Assembly: GCF_019175285.1 (NCBI RefSeq)
Contig: NC_056527.1
Location: forward strand, 119,972,893 to 120,036,892
Origin: Sceloporus undulatus
Lineage: Eukaryota > Chordata > Lepidosauria > Squamata > Phrynosomatidae
Direction of reading: 5' to 3'
Length of the DNA stretch: 64,000 nucleotides
Shown here: in pieces, positions 22,824 through 36,000 of the stretch
How positions within the stretch are numbered: position 1 is the stretch's first letter
Layout of the letters: every line of letters begins with the position of its first letter
Notes under the pieces: model-generated
Databases searched by the model: none
What the model was told of the DNA's origin: nothing
The model's input: the letters and a program-made list of their open reading frames with translations, nothing else
Made by a program: the position numbers and the translations under genes

Positions 22824-23135
22824 GAACACTTGAAGGAGTTGAGCATGTTTGTGCTGGTGAAGGCCAAGAGGGGACATGATTGCACTCCTTAAATATCTAA
22901 AGGGCTGCCCCAGAGCATGGGACCGGGTCTAATGGTTCCAAGTTACAGGAGAAGAGATTTGGATTGAGCACTAGAAGGAGCTTCTGGACAGAGTGGTTCA
23001 GCAGTGGAGCCAATACTTTAAAGGAATGGTGGGCTCTGCTGGACATCTCCCAGCCATGAGAGCCTGCTCTGAGCAGGAGCTTGGACTCCATGGCTTCTGG
23101 GTGCCCCTTCCCACTCTTCTAGAATCCTATAGCCA
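22824..23135 (+). mobile_element. CR1 LINE 3' end
   Basis: Diagnostic pieces follow in order: AAGAGGGGACATGATTGCAC, TTAAATATCTAAAGGGCTGC, GTTACAGGAGAAGAGATTTG, AGGAGCTTCTGGACAGAGTG, GTTCAGCAGTGGAGCC, GGAGCTTGGACTCCATGGCT and TAGAATCCTAT. This is the well-known 3' region of CR1 LINEs, 5'-truncated as usual. Confidence 0.8.
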
Positions 23136-23753
23136 TGTCTTATGAGCAAAGGTGAGGCAACAAGAGGGTGAAGCTTTCAGCATATTGTAGGACCTGAACC
23201 ACATAGAAAGGAAAGGCCTGAGATGTGTGCTGTTTGGGAGAGATTCCTGATAGCATGGGAACAGGAGTGCAGGGCAGCTAGAAGGCTGAAGAGCAACTGG
23301 CCAGATGTGCTGAGGCTCCCTGTAGGGGCTGGATTTTGGGTCAGGTTGCTGCTGACCCTTGCAACTGCATCATGAGGAACAGACTGGGCCTCCGAGAACT
23401 AGAGAGAGTCGCTGGGTGGAATGGCTGCTATAGTGAAAAGAGGTTATCGGGAGAGGAGGAGGTCATAGCGGTAGGGTGGCCCTGCAGTCCTGAGAGGGGT
23501 AGCCCTCTTTGGAGGGGCACCAATGGGCTGTTAGCCAGAGGGCCTCTGTTGTCTCCAGAAAGTTGGCCCTCTGTGCAAGGACTGTGGGCACTGATTTGAC
23601 AATGGCAGCTTCTGCCTTTGGGCCTCTGCCTGCCTCAACACGAGGCTCCTCAGAAGAGAAGCAGGGCACACTGGTTGCCCCCAAGAGGCCCAGCTGGCAA
23701 GGGAAGACTTCAGGAGAGCTCCCCCAGAACAGCCAGAAGAACCCTGAGGGCAG

Positions 23754-23766
23754 ATTAATGATTGAC
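23754..23766 (+). promoter_or_regulatory. NPC1L1: HNF1-like site upstream of NPC1L1
   Basis: ATTAATGATTGAC differs from the HNF1 consensus GTTAATNATTAAC at two positions and lies about 170 bp before the NPC1L1 start codon. Human NPC1L1 is reported to be controlled by HNF1-alpha in liver and intestine, so the placement is suggestive. No TATA box is evident. Confidence 0.45.
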
Positions 23767-23937
23767 CGCTTTGGAGCCACCTGATTGGTTTTCGGCTGTC
23801 AGACCAGGGCCCCTTGTACCTGGGAGCCAGGTGGCATGAGGACGGGCACCTTGGCAAGGCCAGTGCTGGCACACCCTGTGGCTTCTGCAGGTGCACCTGA
23901 CTGTGGCCGCTGCCGCTGGCACATTAAAGCTGCCAGG

Positions 23938-26900
23938 ATGCCAAGCGTGGCCGCCCTGCTGGCCTTAGTGCTGGTCAGGGCCCAGCTGGGCCTGGTGAGT
24001 GGGGGCAGAGAAAGGAAGCAGCCGCACAGGCTTGGAGGGGTCTTGGGGTGTCAGGAAGAAGAGAAGGGGACAGCCAGGCCTCTTCCCAGGAAAGTCTTTG
24101 CAGGGGGCACCCACATCCTCCTCAGGCCAATGGCTCTGGGGGGTCTGGAAGACTGGCTCTTCCCAGTGGGGCCCAGGGTTAATGCGGGTTGGTGGGAGGG
24201 TGCCACCAGCCTGGCAGTATCTCTCTGGCCTCTGGCACTGGATGAACTGTTCTCCTGCCTCTTTGAAGCTTAAGCTGGTCCACAGTAGCAGGAATACAAC
24301 TTAAAACCAGTCCAGGGGCAGGAGGGTGAGGGATACACCTGGGGCTGGCCCCCCTGCCCCTCACTGACCATCCCTCTGTCCTTCCCTCCCTGGGCTGGGG
24401 GACCGTCTCCTGTGGTGGACGCCAGGCCGCTGCTCCCACTGAGATCCACCGTGAGGGGTACTGCGCTTTCTACGGCGACTGTGGCAAGAACCCCGAAATC
24501 AGCGGCAGCCTCCTCCCGGGCAACACAGTACCCTGCCTCTCCAACACTCCTGCCCGGCGGGTCTCAGGGCTCCATCTGCAGCGACTGCGCTCCATCTGCC
24601 CGGCCCTCTTCACAGGCACAGAAAACACCTTGGCCTGCTGCTCGGAGGGCCAGCTGGAAGCCATTGAAAGGAGCCTCCGTGTCTCCCAGGTGGTGCTCTC
24701 CCGCTGCCCTGCCTGTGCCGAGAACTTCGCCAACCTCTACTGCCAGAACATCTGCAGCCCGAACCAGAGTGTCTTCACCAATGTCACACGCACCTTCAGC
24801 CTCACCACCAACAATGGCAGCCTGGCAGTGGGCATCCTGGAGTACCAGTGCTACTACAACCAGGCCTTTGCAGACGCCTCCTATGACTCCTGCAAGGGGG
24901 TGCAGATCCCAGCCACCGGTGGGTACGCCATCGGAGCCATGTGTGGCAAGTATGGGGCAGCCCTGTGCAACACCCAGCGCTGGCTGGACTACCAGGGGGA
25001 CCCCAGCAATGGCCTGGCCCCCTTGGCTATTTCCTACCATCTGATACCCGAGGGCTCTCCTGTCATTGGAGGTGGCATTGTGCCATTCAGTGGGGTGGCC
25101 TGGCAGTGCAACAAACCCGTGGGCAATGGGACTGGAGAGAAGTGCTCCTGCCAGGACTGTGCCCAGTCGTGTCCGGCCATAACAGCCCCCTCGCCTCCGG
25201 TGCCACCCTTCCAGGTCAGGGGCCTGAATGGAGCCCTCTTTGTGTGCATCATCCTCTTCTGTGTCCTCATGGTGGCCTTTGCGGCTGCACTTCTGTGGCG
25301 CAGCTGCTCTTCCTCACCAGCGGAGAAGCCAAAGGAGTCCAGGGTAAGGATGCCTTGCTCCGAGAAACTTAGCCAGGCCACCGACAAGTTCATGGCCCAG
25401 GCCTTCAGCCGCTGGGGGACGCTGGTGGCCTCCTACCCACGCACAGTCATCCTCATCTCTGTGGTAGTGGTGGTGGTCCTCTCCAATGGACTGGTTTGGA
25501 TCCAACTCACCACAAACCCGGTGGAGCTCTGGTCTTCCCCTGAGAGCCAGGCCCGGCAAGAGAAGGCCTTCTATGAGGAGAACTTTGGCCCCTTCTTCAG
25601 GACCAACCAGGCCATCCTGACGGTCAAAAACCAGTCCGGCTACACCTACGACTCACTGGTCATGGGCAGGACCAACTTCAGCAGTGTCCTTTCCATGGAA
25701 GTGCTGCTGGACCTTCTGGAGCTGCAGAGGAGGGTCCAGAGCATCACTGTCTGGTCAGCAGCGCACAGCCAGAACGTCTCACTGCAGGACGTTTGCTACG
25801 CCCCCCTGAACCCCCAAAATGCCAGTCTCACTGACTGTGCCCTCAACAGTCTGCTCCAGTACTTCCAGAACAACCAGACACGCCTGAAGATGACGGCCAG
25901 CCAGACTCTGAAGGGGGAAACAGGGACCGTTGATTGGAGGGACCACTTTCTCTATTGCATCAAGTGAGTATGGTGAGATGGGGGGGGGCAAAGCACCTGT
26001 GGCCCCCCAGCATCCCTTGGCCAGCCTGAAAAGTGGCCCTGCCGCCCCCGCCATGGCACCTGTCCAGCCAGTGGAGATTGGTCTCTCTTGTCTTGCTGGA
26101 GATGCCTTTCTTTCTCAGAAGGAAAGGAGGGAGCGGTGGCGGTGGCGGGGGACAGAGGGCATTTCCCCAGAGGCCTCACCATCACCCCTGTCTCTCTCTA
26201 TCCTCCCCACCCATTAGCTCCCCCCTCTCTTTCAAAGACATCACAGCACTGGAGCTGAGCTGTATGGCCGATTATGGGGCACCCGTCTTCCCATTCCTGG
26301 CTGTGGGGGGCTACTCAGGTAGGAGTTGGGGGGGCTCACCTGCCTGTGGCAGCTTGTGGGCACAACAAGGGTGATTCCTGGGGAGGAGAGGATTCAGGGG
26401 CACCAGAGTCCTATCACAGCTGCCTCTTCTCTTAGTTTGGGCCCATTAGGGCTGCCTTTATCTTATATGTATTTATTTGTGTATTGAATTCATACTCTGG
26501 CTTTGTCTCAGGATGAGGCCAAAAGCAGCTTGAGAAGGTTGGGGTGGCCATGAGTGTTGTGGGGGGAGAGACAAGTGGGGCAGCAGGAATCAGTGTAGGG
26601 GTATGGCAGCTTTAAAATCTCCGTCACTTCTTTTGATGCAACATAGAGTGACATTGAAACCTCAGGTCATTAAGCATGCAGTCAGCCCTCTGTATCCACG
26701 AGTTCAACTATCCACGGCTTTTATATATATGTGTGTATGTATGTATGTATGTATGTATATTCCAAAAAGGAAACCTTGATTTTGCTATTTGATGCAAGGG
26801 GTACCATTTTACTATGCCACTGTATTTAGTATTACTTGAACATCTACAGATTTTGGTATCCATGGGGGGCTCTGGAACCAAACCCCAGAGGATACCAAAA

Positions 26901-29900
26901 GCCGACTGTATATTTACAAAGATGTGTGTTATAGTGGTTTAGGTGTTGGATTATGACTGGAGACCAGGGTTCAAATCCCCACTTGGCTATGGAAATCCAA
27001 TGGGAGTCCTGAGTCAAGTCATACTCTCTCAGTCTCAGAGGAAGGCAAAGGCAAACCCTTTTGTGCAGAGCTTGCCAAGAAACCCCTGTCATAGGTTCAC
27101 TTTGTGCTCACCATAAGTTGAAATTGATGAAAGTGCACAACAAAAAACACAGATGTGTGACTGGGATAGAATGTAATAAGACCCATAGAGATGCAAGTTA
27201 CGATCATTGCCCTCAGTCTTCAAACCCAGTGCCAACTCTGTCCACATTTGCAATCTAGGAGCAGCGTTTCAGGGGCTCATAACAACAGCTGCTGTGCCAG
27301 AGGTGCATTTACTGGCTCTTGCTCCAGTGTGATATGCAGCATCCTGCGCCAGCAGTGCCCCCTCCGCTCTACACTGCTCAGACAGGAGTCTCTAAGCAAA
27401 AGAATACATGGACACAAATCCGATATTAGAAATTGCAACACCCCAAAACCAGTTCCAGAGCGTTTCCTGGGCATATAATATGGGATTGTCAAGTCCCAGT
27501 TCTTGAACAGGGAAATTACAAAGGAAGATGGGAAAGAGAAACAGCTGAACTGAGTTCATATATTCACACATTCCAGTCTGTTAGGAGAGGCGTGAGCATA
27601 GACAGTGGTTTCATGGCATGCCATGTGCATTAACTGCTCCCCTCTCTCCTTGCCAAAAGGATAGTGGCCAAAGGAACCTCCTCAGAGAATGCTTCTGACT
27701 CCTGTTACATTCTGTCCCGTTCCCACAATGAAGGGCAACATGGGATTATTTGGGAGCCAAGAAAATACGATAGTAAAATGCAGTGAGAGCCCAAGAACAG
27801 CCCCCTGACCCCCACTTGGTTAACTGGGAGCTGGGAGGCAGAAGAAGAAGGGGAAAGCACAGGGGAGGTCTGTCTTTGGAGCCTGAACTGGGTGAGGACC
27901 CAGGCGTAGGAAGCGTCAGCAAGCAAGCGAGTGTGCACTTTTTGTGCGGGTGTGTTTGTGTGCTTGTGCATGTGCACGGAAAGGGCTGCTAGGGTGACCT
28001 GGGCATCCTGGTGTCCTCCTGCTCCTTGGTGACCTTCCTGTCTACCCAACAGGGGTGGCGTACTCAGAGGCACAAGCTCTCATCCTGACCGTCTCCCTGA
28101 ACAACTTCCCTTCTGGTGACCCCCGTTTTGACTTTGTGATGTTGTGGGAAAAGCAATTCCTGAAAATTTTAGAGGAATTCCAGCAGGAATACGCTGACCG
28201 CTACACCGTGGCCTACATGGCTGAGGTACGAGGGCAACAAGGGAGAGCCCTGGCAACCATGGCCGCAAAGCCAGACAGACAGACCCCTTTGGAAAAGGCA
28301 GATGCCAAAGCAGCCCCGGGGTTCAGGCAGGGAACTCCCTCCTTGAAGAAACCTCTGCCCTCTGTTTTCTTGCACCCTGGGCCAAATCCTCTCTAGCCTT
28401 TGGGTTTGCAAAGGATCTTTTCCTTACTTGGATTCCACATTTCCAAGTTGTTTTTATGGGCCGGTTTGGGGTGTGGGGACTGTGTCTCGTTTCTGGGTTT
28501 ACTCTACTTACTGCCCTACAGGATCAGATTTGGCCTTAGGCTTGTTTAGAGGAGACCCACTGAAATCCTAAGGAGCCCAGAGGGGCTAGCCATTATTGCT
28601 GCTATGGGCCTCCTCTAAGTGTGCCTAAGGCTGGGTCCAGCGCAGCGCCTGCATTGCTTTACTCCATCCTCCTAGTCACCCAAGCTGCCAAGTAGGCAAC
28701 CAGGCAGTGCGCAGCAGGCAGCAGGCAGCAGGGTGGCAGCTTTGGGAAAGGCGACCGGGTTGCCCACTGAGATCCAGGTCCCTCTGGCCACCTTCTTCCA
28801 ACCAGCTCCTCTTTCTCTATCTCTTCCCCCCTCCTCGATCCCACATCTGGCCCCAGCGGTCCCTGGAGGATGAGATCAGCCGGTCCACCTGGGAGGACCT
28901 CCCAGTCTTTGCCCTCAGCTACCTCCTGATCTTTGCCTACATCGCCCTGGCTCTGGGGCAGTACTCCAGCTGCAAACGCATCCCGGTAGGAGAAGGGTGG
29001 GTGGTTGAGTGGGGGCTGCCCCTCTCTGGGGCGGAGGGAACAGCCAGCTGAGGACTGTGGGCCTGAAGGGGGGGCACATGCTCACACAATGTGGGGAAGC
29101 TCCCCCTCACACCCCACGGCTGCCTCTGCCTCCTCTTGACCCCCTTCCACTTAAGATGGAGGACAGGGGTGTCCTTCTGGGCTGTTTCTCCCAGGGCTGT
29201 GGAACTCCCTCCCACAGTTTCTGAAGCAGCAGGAGGGGTCTAGGTGCTACTTGTAGAGGGGACCGGGTGATCCAGACGGGCGGGAGACCCTCCCCACCTC
29301 AAAGAGGGGCAGAGAGGGGAGGGCTGGGCAATGGTGGCTGGGGCCATGGGAGTCTCAAGGAAGGGCCAGGTGCGCAGGGGGGGGGCTTTTGTCCGAATCA
29401 CATGCGCCAGGCCGGCTGAGCATCCCCCCACCATTCCTCTCTCTTCTCTTTCCAGGTGGACTCCAAGGTGACGCTGGGCCTGGGGGGGATCCTGGTGGTG
29501 CTGGGGGCCGTCCTCTCCTCGCTGGGCTTTTACTCCTACATGGGAGTGCCCTCCTCCCTCATCATCCTCGAGGTCGTGCCCTTCCTGGTCCTGGCCCTGG
29601 GTGCAGACAACATCTTCATCTTCGTGCTGGAGTTCCAGGTGCGAGACACGCTGCAGTAGAGGACAGCCAGAGGACGGAGGCTGCCAAGGATAATGGGGAG
29701 GATTCTTTCAAACTACAACTCCCAGCAGTGGCATCCCCACCCAGGGACGTAGCTAGGATTTTAGGAAGGAGGGGGTCCAGACTAAGTGCCACCATTATAA
29801 TGGGGCTTGAGTGCGGCAGTGCAGCAACACACAACATTCATTTTTCTAATGGAAGGGGGGTCCGGACCCCAAGAACCCCCCCTTGGCTACGTCCCTGCTC

Positions 29901-32900
29901 CACCCCTGGTGTCATCCAGTGCAAGGGGGGCTGCTGGGGGAGCTACTGGGAGGACGCTGGCAGCCAGAAGGGTGCACTTGCCTTTCTCCTTTGCCACAGC
30001 AGTGGAAGGGTGTGCTTGCCCCTTCTCACGCACAAACCCCAGTGGAAGGCAGGCCCAACCTGTCTCCTCACCCATCTTCTGGGGTGTCACCTGGAGCAGA
30101 CTGTACCCGCCGCACCCTCCTGGTGTCACCACTAGCTGGTGCTGGATTGGTTGTAGTCCAAATACAGAACTTACTCAAGGTCTAGGAGTTCTTCCAGCAC
30201 CTTTGGCCCCTCTAGCGTGCAGAGAGCCCCCTTTTTGCACCAGTTTCTTGGCCCTGGGTCTGGTTTAACGTTGGTCCTGGGATGCTTCTGCGCTTCTGGG
30301 GGACGGGCGGAAAGGCCTCCCACCTGCTGCCCTCTTGGGCATTCCCCTTTCTCAGCCCCTTTCTTCCTCTTCTTCTTCCTCCTCCCTCTCTTTCTGCAGC
30401 GCTCTGAAGCCCAACCTGGGGAGACCCCTGAGGAGCGCATTGGACGGGTCTTGGGGGATGTGGCGCCCAGCATGCTCCTCTGCAGCCTTTCAGAGGTGAT
30501 CTGCTTCTTCTTGGGTGAGTGGGACAGCTTCCTCGGCCCCCTCCTATTGGGTCAAGGGGTGGTAGGCAGTGAGGCCTTCAGTCAGGTGTGGGTCTGCATG
30601 CAAAATGCTGTTATCCTCTGGGGCAACAACCCTGGGACAGGAAAGGACAAGAAGGAGAAGCCAAGTGCTCCTCTTTCCAGAGCTGCAGCATTTTGGGGGA
30701 TTCCTCAGCTGCTTGGCATTGGGCCCCATGGCTGCTGTGGGGAAGACCTCCTTGGTGGCGCAGTGGCCGAAGTGCCTGGCCAGGCTCTCCCCTGGGAAGC
30801 TGCCTGTTCCATGGCATCTGCGCATGTGTGCATTCACATGCATGTAGATCTAATCCCCGCTGCGGACACTACCATTGGTAGGTCGAGAGTTAGTGAGCAC
30901 TGGGCTTAGAAAGAGAACGAGAGAGAAGTCTGTACTGGGATTGATTCAAGGACAAGGCTATGAGACCCAGTGGGTGGCTGTGGGCCAGTGGCTCTCTCTT
31001 GGACTGGCCTACCTCACAAGGTTGCTGTGAGAACAGCACAGGAGGGAGGAGGATGGTTAGCTGCATGTGCCGCAAGGCAGGATGCATAGAGCATGCAGGA
31101 CGCACCTGTGAGGAAACAAGCAGATACAGCTAGGTGAATGTGGGGCTGAAGGCTGGCATGAAGTTGATCATGGCCGGGCGGCCAGCTGGTCAGTTGAGAG
31201 GGGGGGCAGCTATGTCCTCTCACAAGATCCTGTTGGTGCCTTGCCCACTGCAGGTGGCCTCACCCCGATGCCCGCTGTCAAGACCTTTGCCCTCTACGCC
31301 GCTATGGCAGTCTTCTTTGACTTCTTGCTCCAAATGTCGGCCTTTGTAGCCCTGCTGTCTCTGGATGCCCGTCGGCAGGAGGTCAGTTGGTCTTCTTGGC
31401 CAAGGATGGAGGGATTTGGTCAGGGGCAGGAGCAGGTACTGTTCCCACAGGCTCTCTGTTGACAGCAGATGGTGGCATATGATCCGCTCTGTGGTCCTGA
31501 TCCAGGGCCATCTTTGCCCCCTCCTCAACTTGCTCTTCCGCAGGCCTCCCGCCTGGACTTATGCTGCTGCATCCGCCTGGAGGGTGACAATGACGGGGCT
31601 CCTGAGAAGCAGCACGAAGGGCTCCTCTGTGCTTTCATGCGCCGCTTTTATGCGCCTTTCCTGCTCAATGGCTTTGTCCGGTTCCTGGTTGTGAGTAGAG
31701 GTTGGGGCTTCCTGGGGGGATTGGGGGAATGGGGCTGGGGCTGGGAGACCAAGAAGCATGTGGGGGATAGGATATCTGCAAGACCCATGCTTCCCCCTGT
31801 AAGAGCCTGCCCAAAGTGGGGATCCTCAGCACAGGCCCCATTCCACATCCCCATACCTACGAGGCTAGGCCAGTGTGCGCATGTGGCAGGCCCCCCCGCC
31901 TCCGCAGCCCTCGACAGTGGAACTCCCTGTCAAGGGAAGCCAGGCTGGTTGCCTCTCCTCTGAGCCTCTGTTATTCCCTGTAGCCTTCGACCCTTGAGGT
32001 TCCCCTGGCTCTCCTAGCGCATAATTTTTAAGGAGCATATATGGTGTGTCTTAAATGTTTCTGTCCGTTGTACAATGCCTCAGGGCTTGGCAGACTGAGA
32101 GGGGAAACAGAAAGGCAATCAATCATTGTATCAATGTATTTATTGATCAATCAGTCGCCCGCTTTCCCCCAGGTACCTGAAGCCCCCCTCCTCTTCCTCC
32201 CTCCCACCCCAGGTGTTGCTCTTCTCCTTCATGTTCTGCGCAGGAATATTCCTGATGCTCAACGTCCAGGTGGGGCTGGAGCAGGAGCTGTCGGTGCCCA
32301 CGGTGAGAAACAGGCCCTCTGTGGCCACGGGGAGCTTAGGGTGGGCTGCTAGAGTGGTCTATGAGATAGTGCCTTCAAGCATCCAGATTCAAGGCAAGGT
32401 CATCCAAATAGAAGCTCTGCAAACCCCTGGGGGGGGGGGGGGGCATGGAAAAACCCTGAAAATTGGAAATGGATAGTGGTGCCCCTAAGCTATGGGGCGG
32501 GGGGGGGGGTTGGTTGATGGAAGATCTTCAAGGGGAGCCTCTCTGTTCCTCTGCCTCCTCAGCATCAGACTTTGATGTGGATGGGGAACTGGGGATCCTT
32601 CAGCCTGTGTGGGGCCATGGGGCTGCCCTGGTCAGGGCAGTGTGTGTGCTTCTTGGTGGGGAGAGGAGGAAGGCAAGGGGAGTTTGTGGGGGCCAAAGCA
32701 GAGCCTGACCCCCCCGTCTTCTCCATGCATCCCCCCAGGATTCCTACATGCTCCAGTACTTCCAGTACCTGAACCAGTACCTGATGGTGGGGGCGCCCAC
32801 CTACTTTGTCACTTCTGGGGGCTACAACTTCTCTACAGTGCCAGGAATGAACGGTGTCTGTTCCAGCTCAGGCTGCGACGAGAACTCCATGCTACAGAAG

Positions 32901-32961
32901 ATCCAGTATGCCACGCGGTTCCCAGAGCAGTAAGTCACACGCTCTGGCCCCCCTCCACCTG

Positions 32962-33013
<52 letters not shown>

Positions 33014-36000
33014 TGGGCCTGCTGGACTGGGACCAAGCCTTCCCCTTACACATTTCAGGCATGGAGGGGGGAAGGAGAAGGGCAGAGGAGGGGACCGGCC
33101 ACCTCTTTTGGAAAGGAGCCCCCACCCCCAGCACCTGCCTTCTCTCCTGCCAGAGAGTGGTGGCTCTGCCCTCCAAGTGTGGGAGCCAGGTGCCTTTGGA
33201 GCCAGGTGAGGGACAGCCTATTGCTCTCCAGGTGGGCCTGCCAGAAGGAAGGCTGGGGGGGCTGCACCTGCAAAGGGGATGATGATGATGATGATGATAA
33301 TACATTTTATTTATAGACTGCTATTCCGCAATGATCATAGCGGTGTACAGTAAAAATGGCAATAGAATACAATACAAAATACACGGTGACAGTTAAAGGA
33401 GGGAGGGGCCTCGTCCTTCAGGCTGTCCCTGATGGAGCTGGGTCTGCCTGATCGTTCCCTCTGAGGCCAAGATGACAGTTGAGGAGGGAGGAGCCTCTTC
33501 CTTCAGGCAGTCCCTGATTTTGCTGGGTCTGCCTGATCGCTCCCTCTGAGGCCAAGATGACAGTTGAGGAGGGAGGAGCCTCTTCCTNNNNNNNNNNTCA
33601 GGCAGTCCCTGATTTTGCTGGGTCTGCCTGATCGCTCCCTCTGAGGCCAAGGTACTGAGGGGGCTGCTGGGGACCCCCTTGTGCCAGGATCCCAGTCTGG
33701 CTGTCTCTGTGGGGGGGGGGGCAGGGAGCAAAAGTTCCCTTTGGCCCCCATTGAGTCAGTGAGGAGTCTGCCTCTCCTTGACCCTCCAGGTCCTTCCTGG
33801 CCATTCCAGCCACTTCCTGGGTGGACGACTTCATCGACTGGCTGAATCCTTTCTCCAGCTGTTGCCGAATCCACAGTTTTGGCTCACAAAAGGGCGAGTT
33901 CTGCCCCTCCACTGACCGTAAGCGACCCCAGGGCAGCTGTAGCTGACAGGATTCAGGGCCCAGAAGAATGGCCCCTGTGGAATGGAAGTGGGGGCCAAAT
34001 GGGGCAGGGGTCCCCTCTTCCCATGCTCAGCCTTTCTCCTCATCTTCCTCTTCCTCCCCTACCCCAGCCTCCCTGTCCTGCATCTTCCAGAAGTGCATGG
34101 CCATCCCAACCGGGACCCTACGGCCAAGTGTGGAGGAGTTTGACCGATTCCTGCCCTGGTTCCTCCATGACAAGCCCAACCTGAGCTGCTCCAAGGGGTG
34201 AGTGCAGCTGCACAGAGGTTGGGTGCAGCCCCCCAGTCCCTCCCCAGTGGGGCAGAAGAGCCCGCTGTCGCCAGGGCTTGCCCACACCAAGGGGGGGGGA
34301 GAGAAGGAGGAGGAAGAGTAGGCACCTCCCCTTGTGGTGGTCCTGGGAAGGAACTTGCCCCCGTCCCGCCCATCCCATAGGTATCCTTGTTCAGAGGAGG
34401 GGGCTGGCGTCGGCTTCCGTTGTTCAAAAGGACAGGCTCTGCCCCCATGCTCAGCCTTTCTCCCTACACAGGGGCCTGGGGGCCTACGACACATCTGTGA
34501 AGCTGGGGCCCGAGGGGCAGGTTCTGGGTGAGTGGATCCCCTCCCTCCCTTCCCCTACCTTGGAGGTGCCATGCAGCAGGCACACATAGGTGGGCAGCAT
34601 GTGGAGGTTTCATGCTGAGGCCATGCATTTGCCGCAGAAGGCTGGTGGATGCAGGGGCCAGAAGGGCAGGCTGGGAGGGCCTGAAGTGTGGGGTGCCCCT
34701 GTGGAGCCCAGGGCCCAATCGCTGATCGCCTGCCTTGCCCTCTGTCTCTGTAGCCTCTCGCTTCATGGCCTACCACACCCCGCTGAAGAACTCCCAGGAG
34801 TACACAGCCGCCCTGAAAGTCGCCAGGGAGCTGGCTGCCAACATCACGGCCAGTATGCGGGAAGTGCCCGGCACTGACCCCGACTTCCAGGTCTTCCCCT
34901 ACACGTAAGGCAGCTGGACAGAGGCTTGGGTGGGAAGGACAGTGGGGACGGGCAGTGGGAGGCAATGCTGGGGGGCCGGCAGGGAGAGGCCTGGGACGGA
35001 TCGGGGGCCCTGAACGGTGACGCTGGTGGAACCCCTTCCCATCCCAGGGCCAGAAGATACTTTGGACAGGGCTCCCTACAATCAAATCTGTCCAGCTGCC
35101 ACCATCCTTAAACACTCCAAATGGCACCATCTGCGGCTGACCCCCTGCAGCCCATTTTTCACTCCAGGGGAAGAGCCGTCCTGGTTCCCAATGCCTTGGT
35201 GGCCTCTGCTGGGGCTGGAAAGTGCCCAGACCCCAGAGAGGCTCTTCCTTGGGCTCACATTCCTCCTTTGCTTTGATGGTGATGGTGGCAGGTGGCACTC
35301 CATGCCCTGCAGAGGTTTATAGCAGCGGCGGCGGCCGCAGCTTCTGGCTTCTTTCTGAAGTGGCAGTCAGCCCTTCATGTGTCCCAGCAGCTCCCCACCC
35401 CATGGAGACAGGGGACAAATGGGGTCCCCACCCCACAAAGGGTCCTCCAGGATTGGAGGGCTGTGTGGTGATGGGCCTTGAACATGCACCGGGATCCCTA
35501 CAGACATGCCTGGCCTCATAGCACCTCAACGAGATAAACTTGGGACTGTGGATGGGCTGGAAACCCGTTGTCTGGTGACGCTTAGCACCAGGAAATGGGA
35601 GCCCCCCTCCGCAAAGACAGAGCGCTCTGTGGGAGCTGTTTCCCAAGTAGCCCAGAGATCCAGCCCCACAGCCATGCCCTTCGCAAGCCAGGCGCACCAC
35701 AAGCAGGCAGGGTCAGTCGGGTGAGAAGCCAGAGTGGTCCCAGGGAGAAGTGGCTTCTGCTGTAGCCTCCCTGGGCTGCCTCACCATCTTGTTGTAAGGC
35801 CAAGACAAAGCACTCTGCCTTCAGTTTGGTGGAGGAAGGAGGGGTTCTCAGTGGAATAATAAATAAAAACAAAAGTCAGCAGCCCATCCTGACAACTTTT
35901 GTGCTAAAGAGAAAGCCAACACCCGGAGGGGTCACCCGGCCCATCAGCCTTTTTCCAGAATGCTGTGTTTCATCACACAAAGAGCATAACGAAGAAAGAG

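Noticed and set aside
24412-25044. 210-codon plus-strand frame in NPC1L1 exon 2
   Set aside because: Shifted frame of the true exon, which reads [14 protein letters not shown] in the conserved frame.
1001-27148. tRNA-like A and B boxes at several places
   Set aside because: They belong to SINE heads with diverged arms. No foldable tRNA with an intact anticodon loop was seen.
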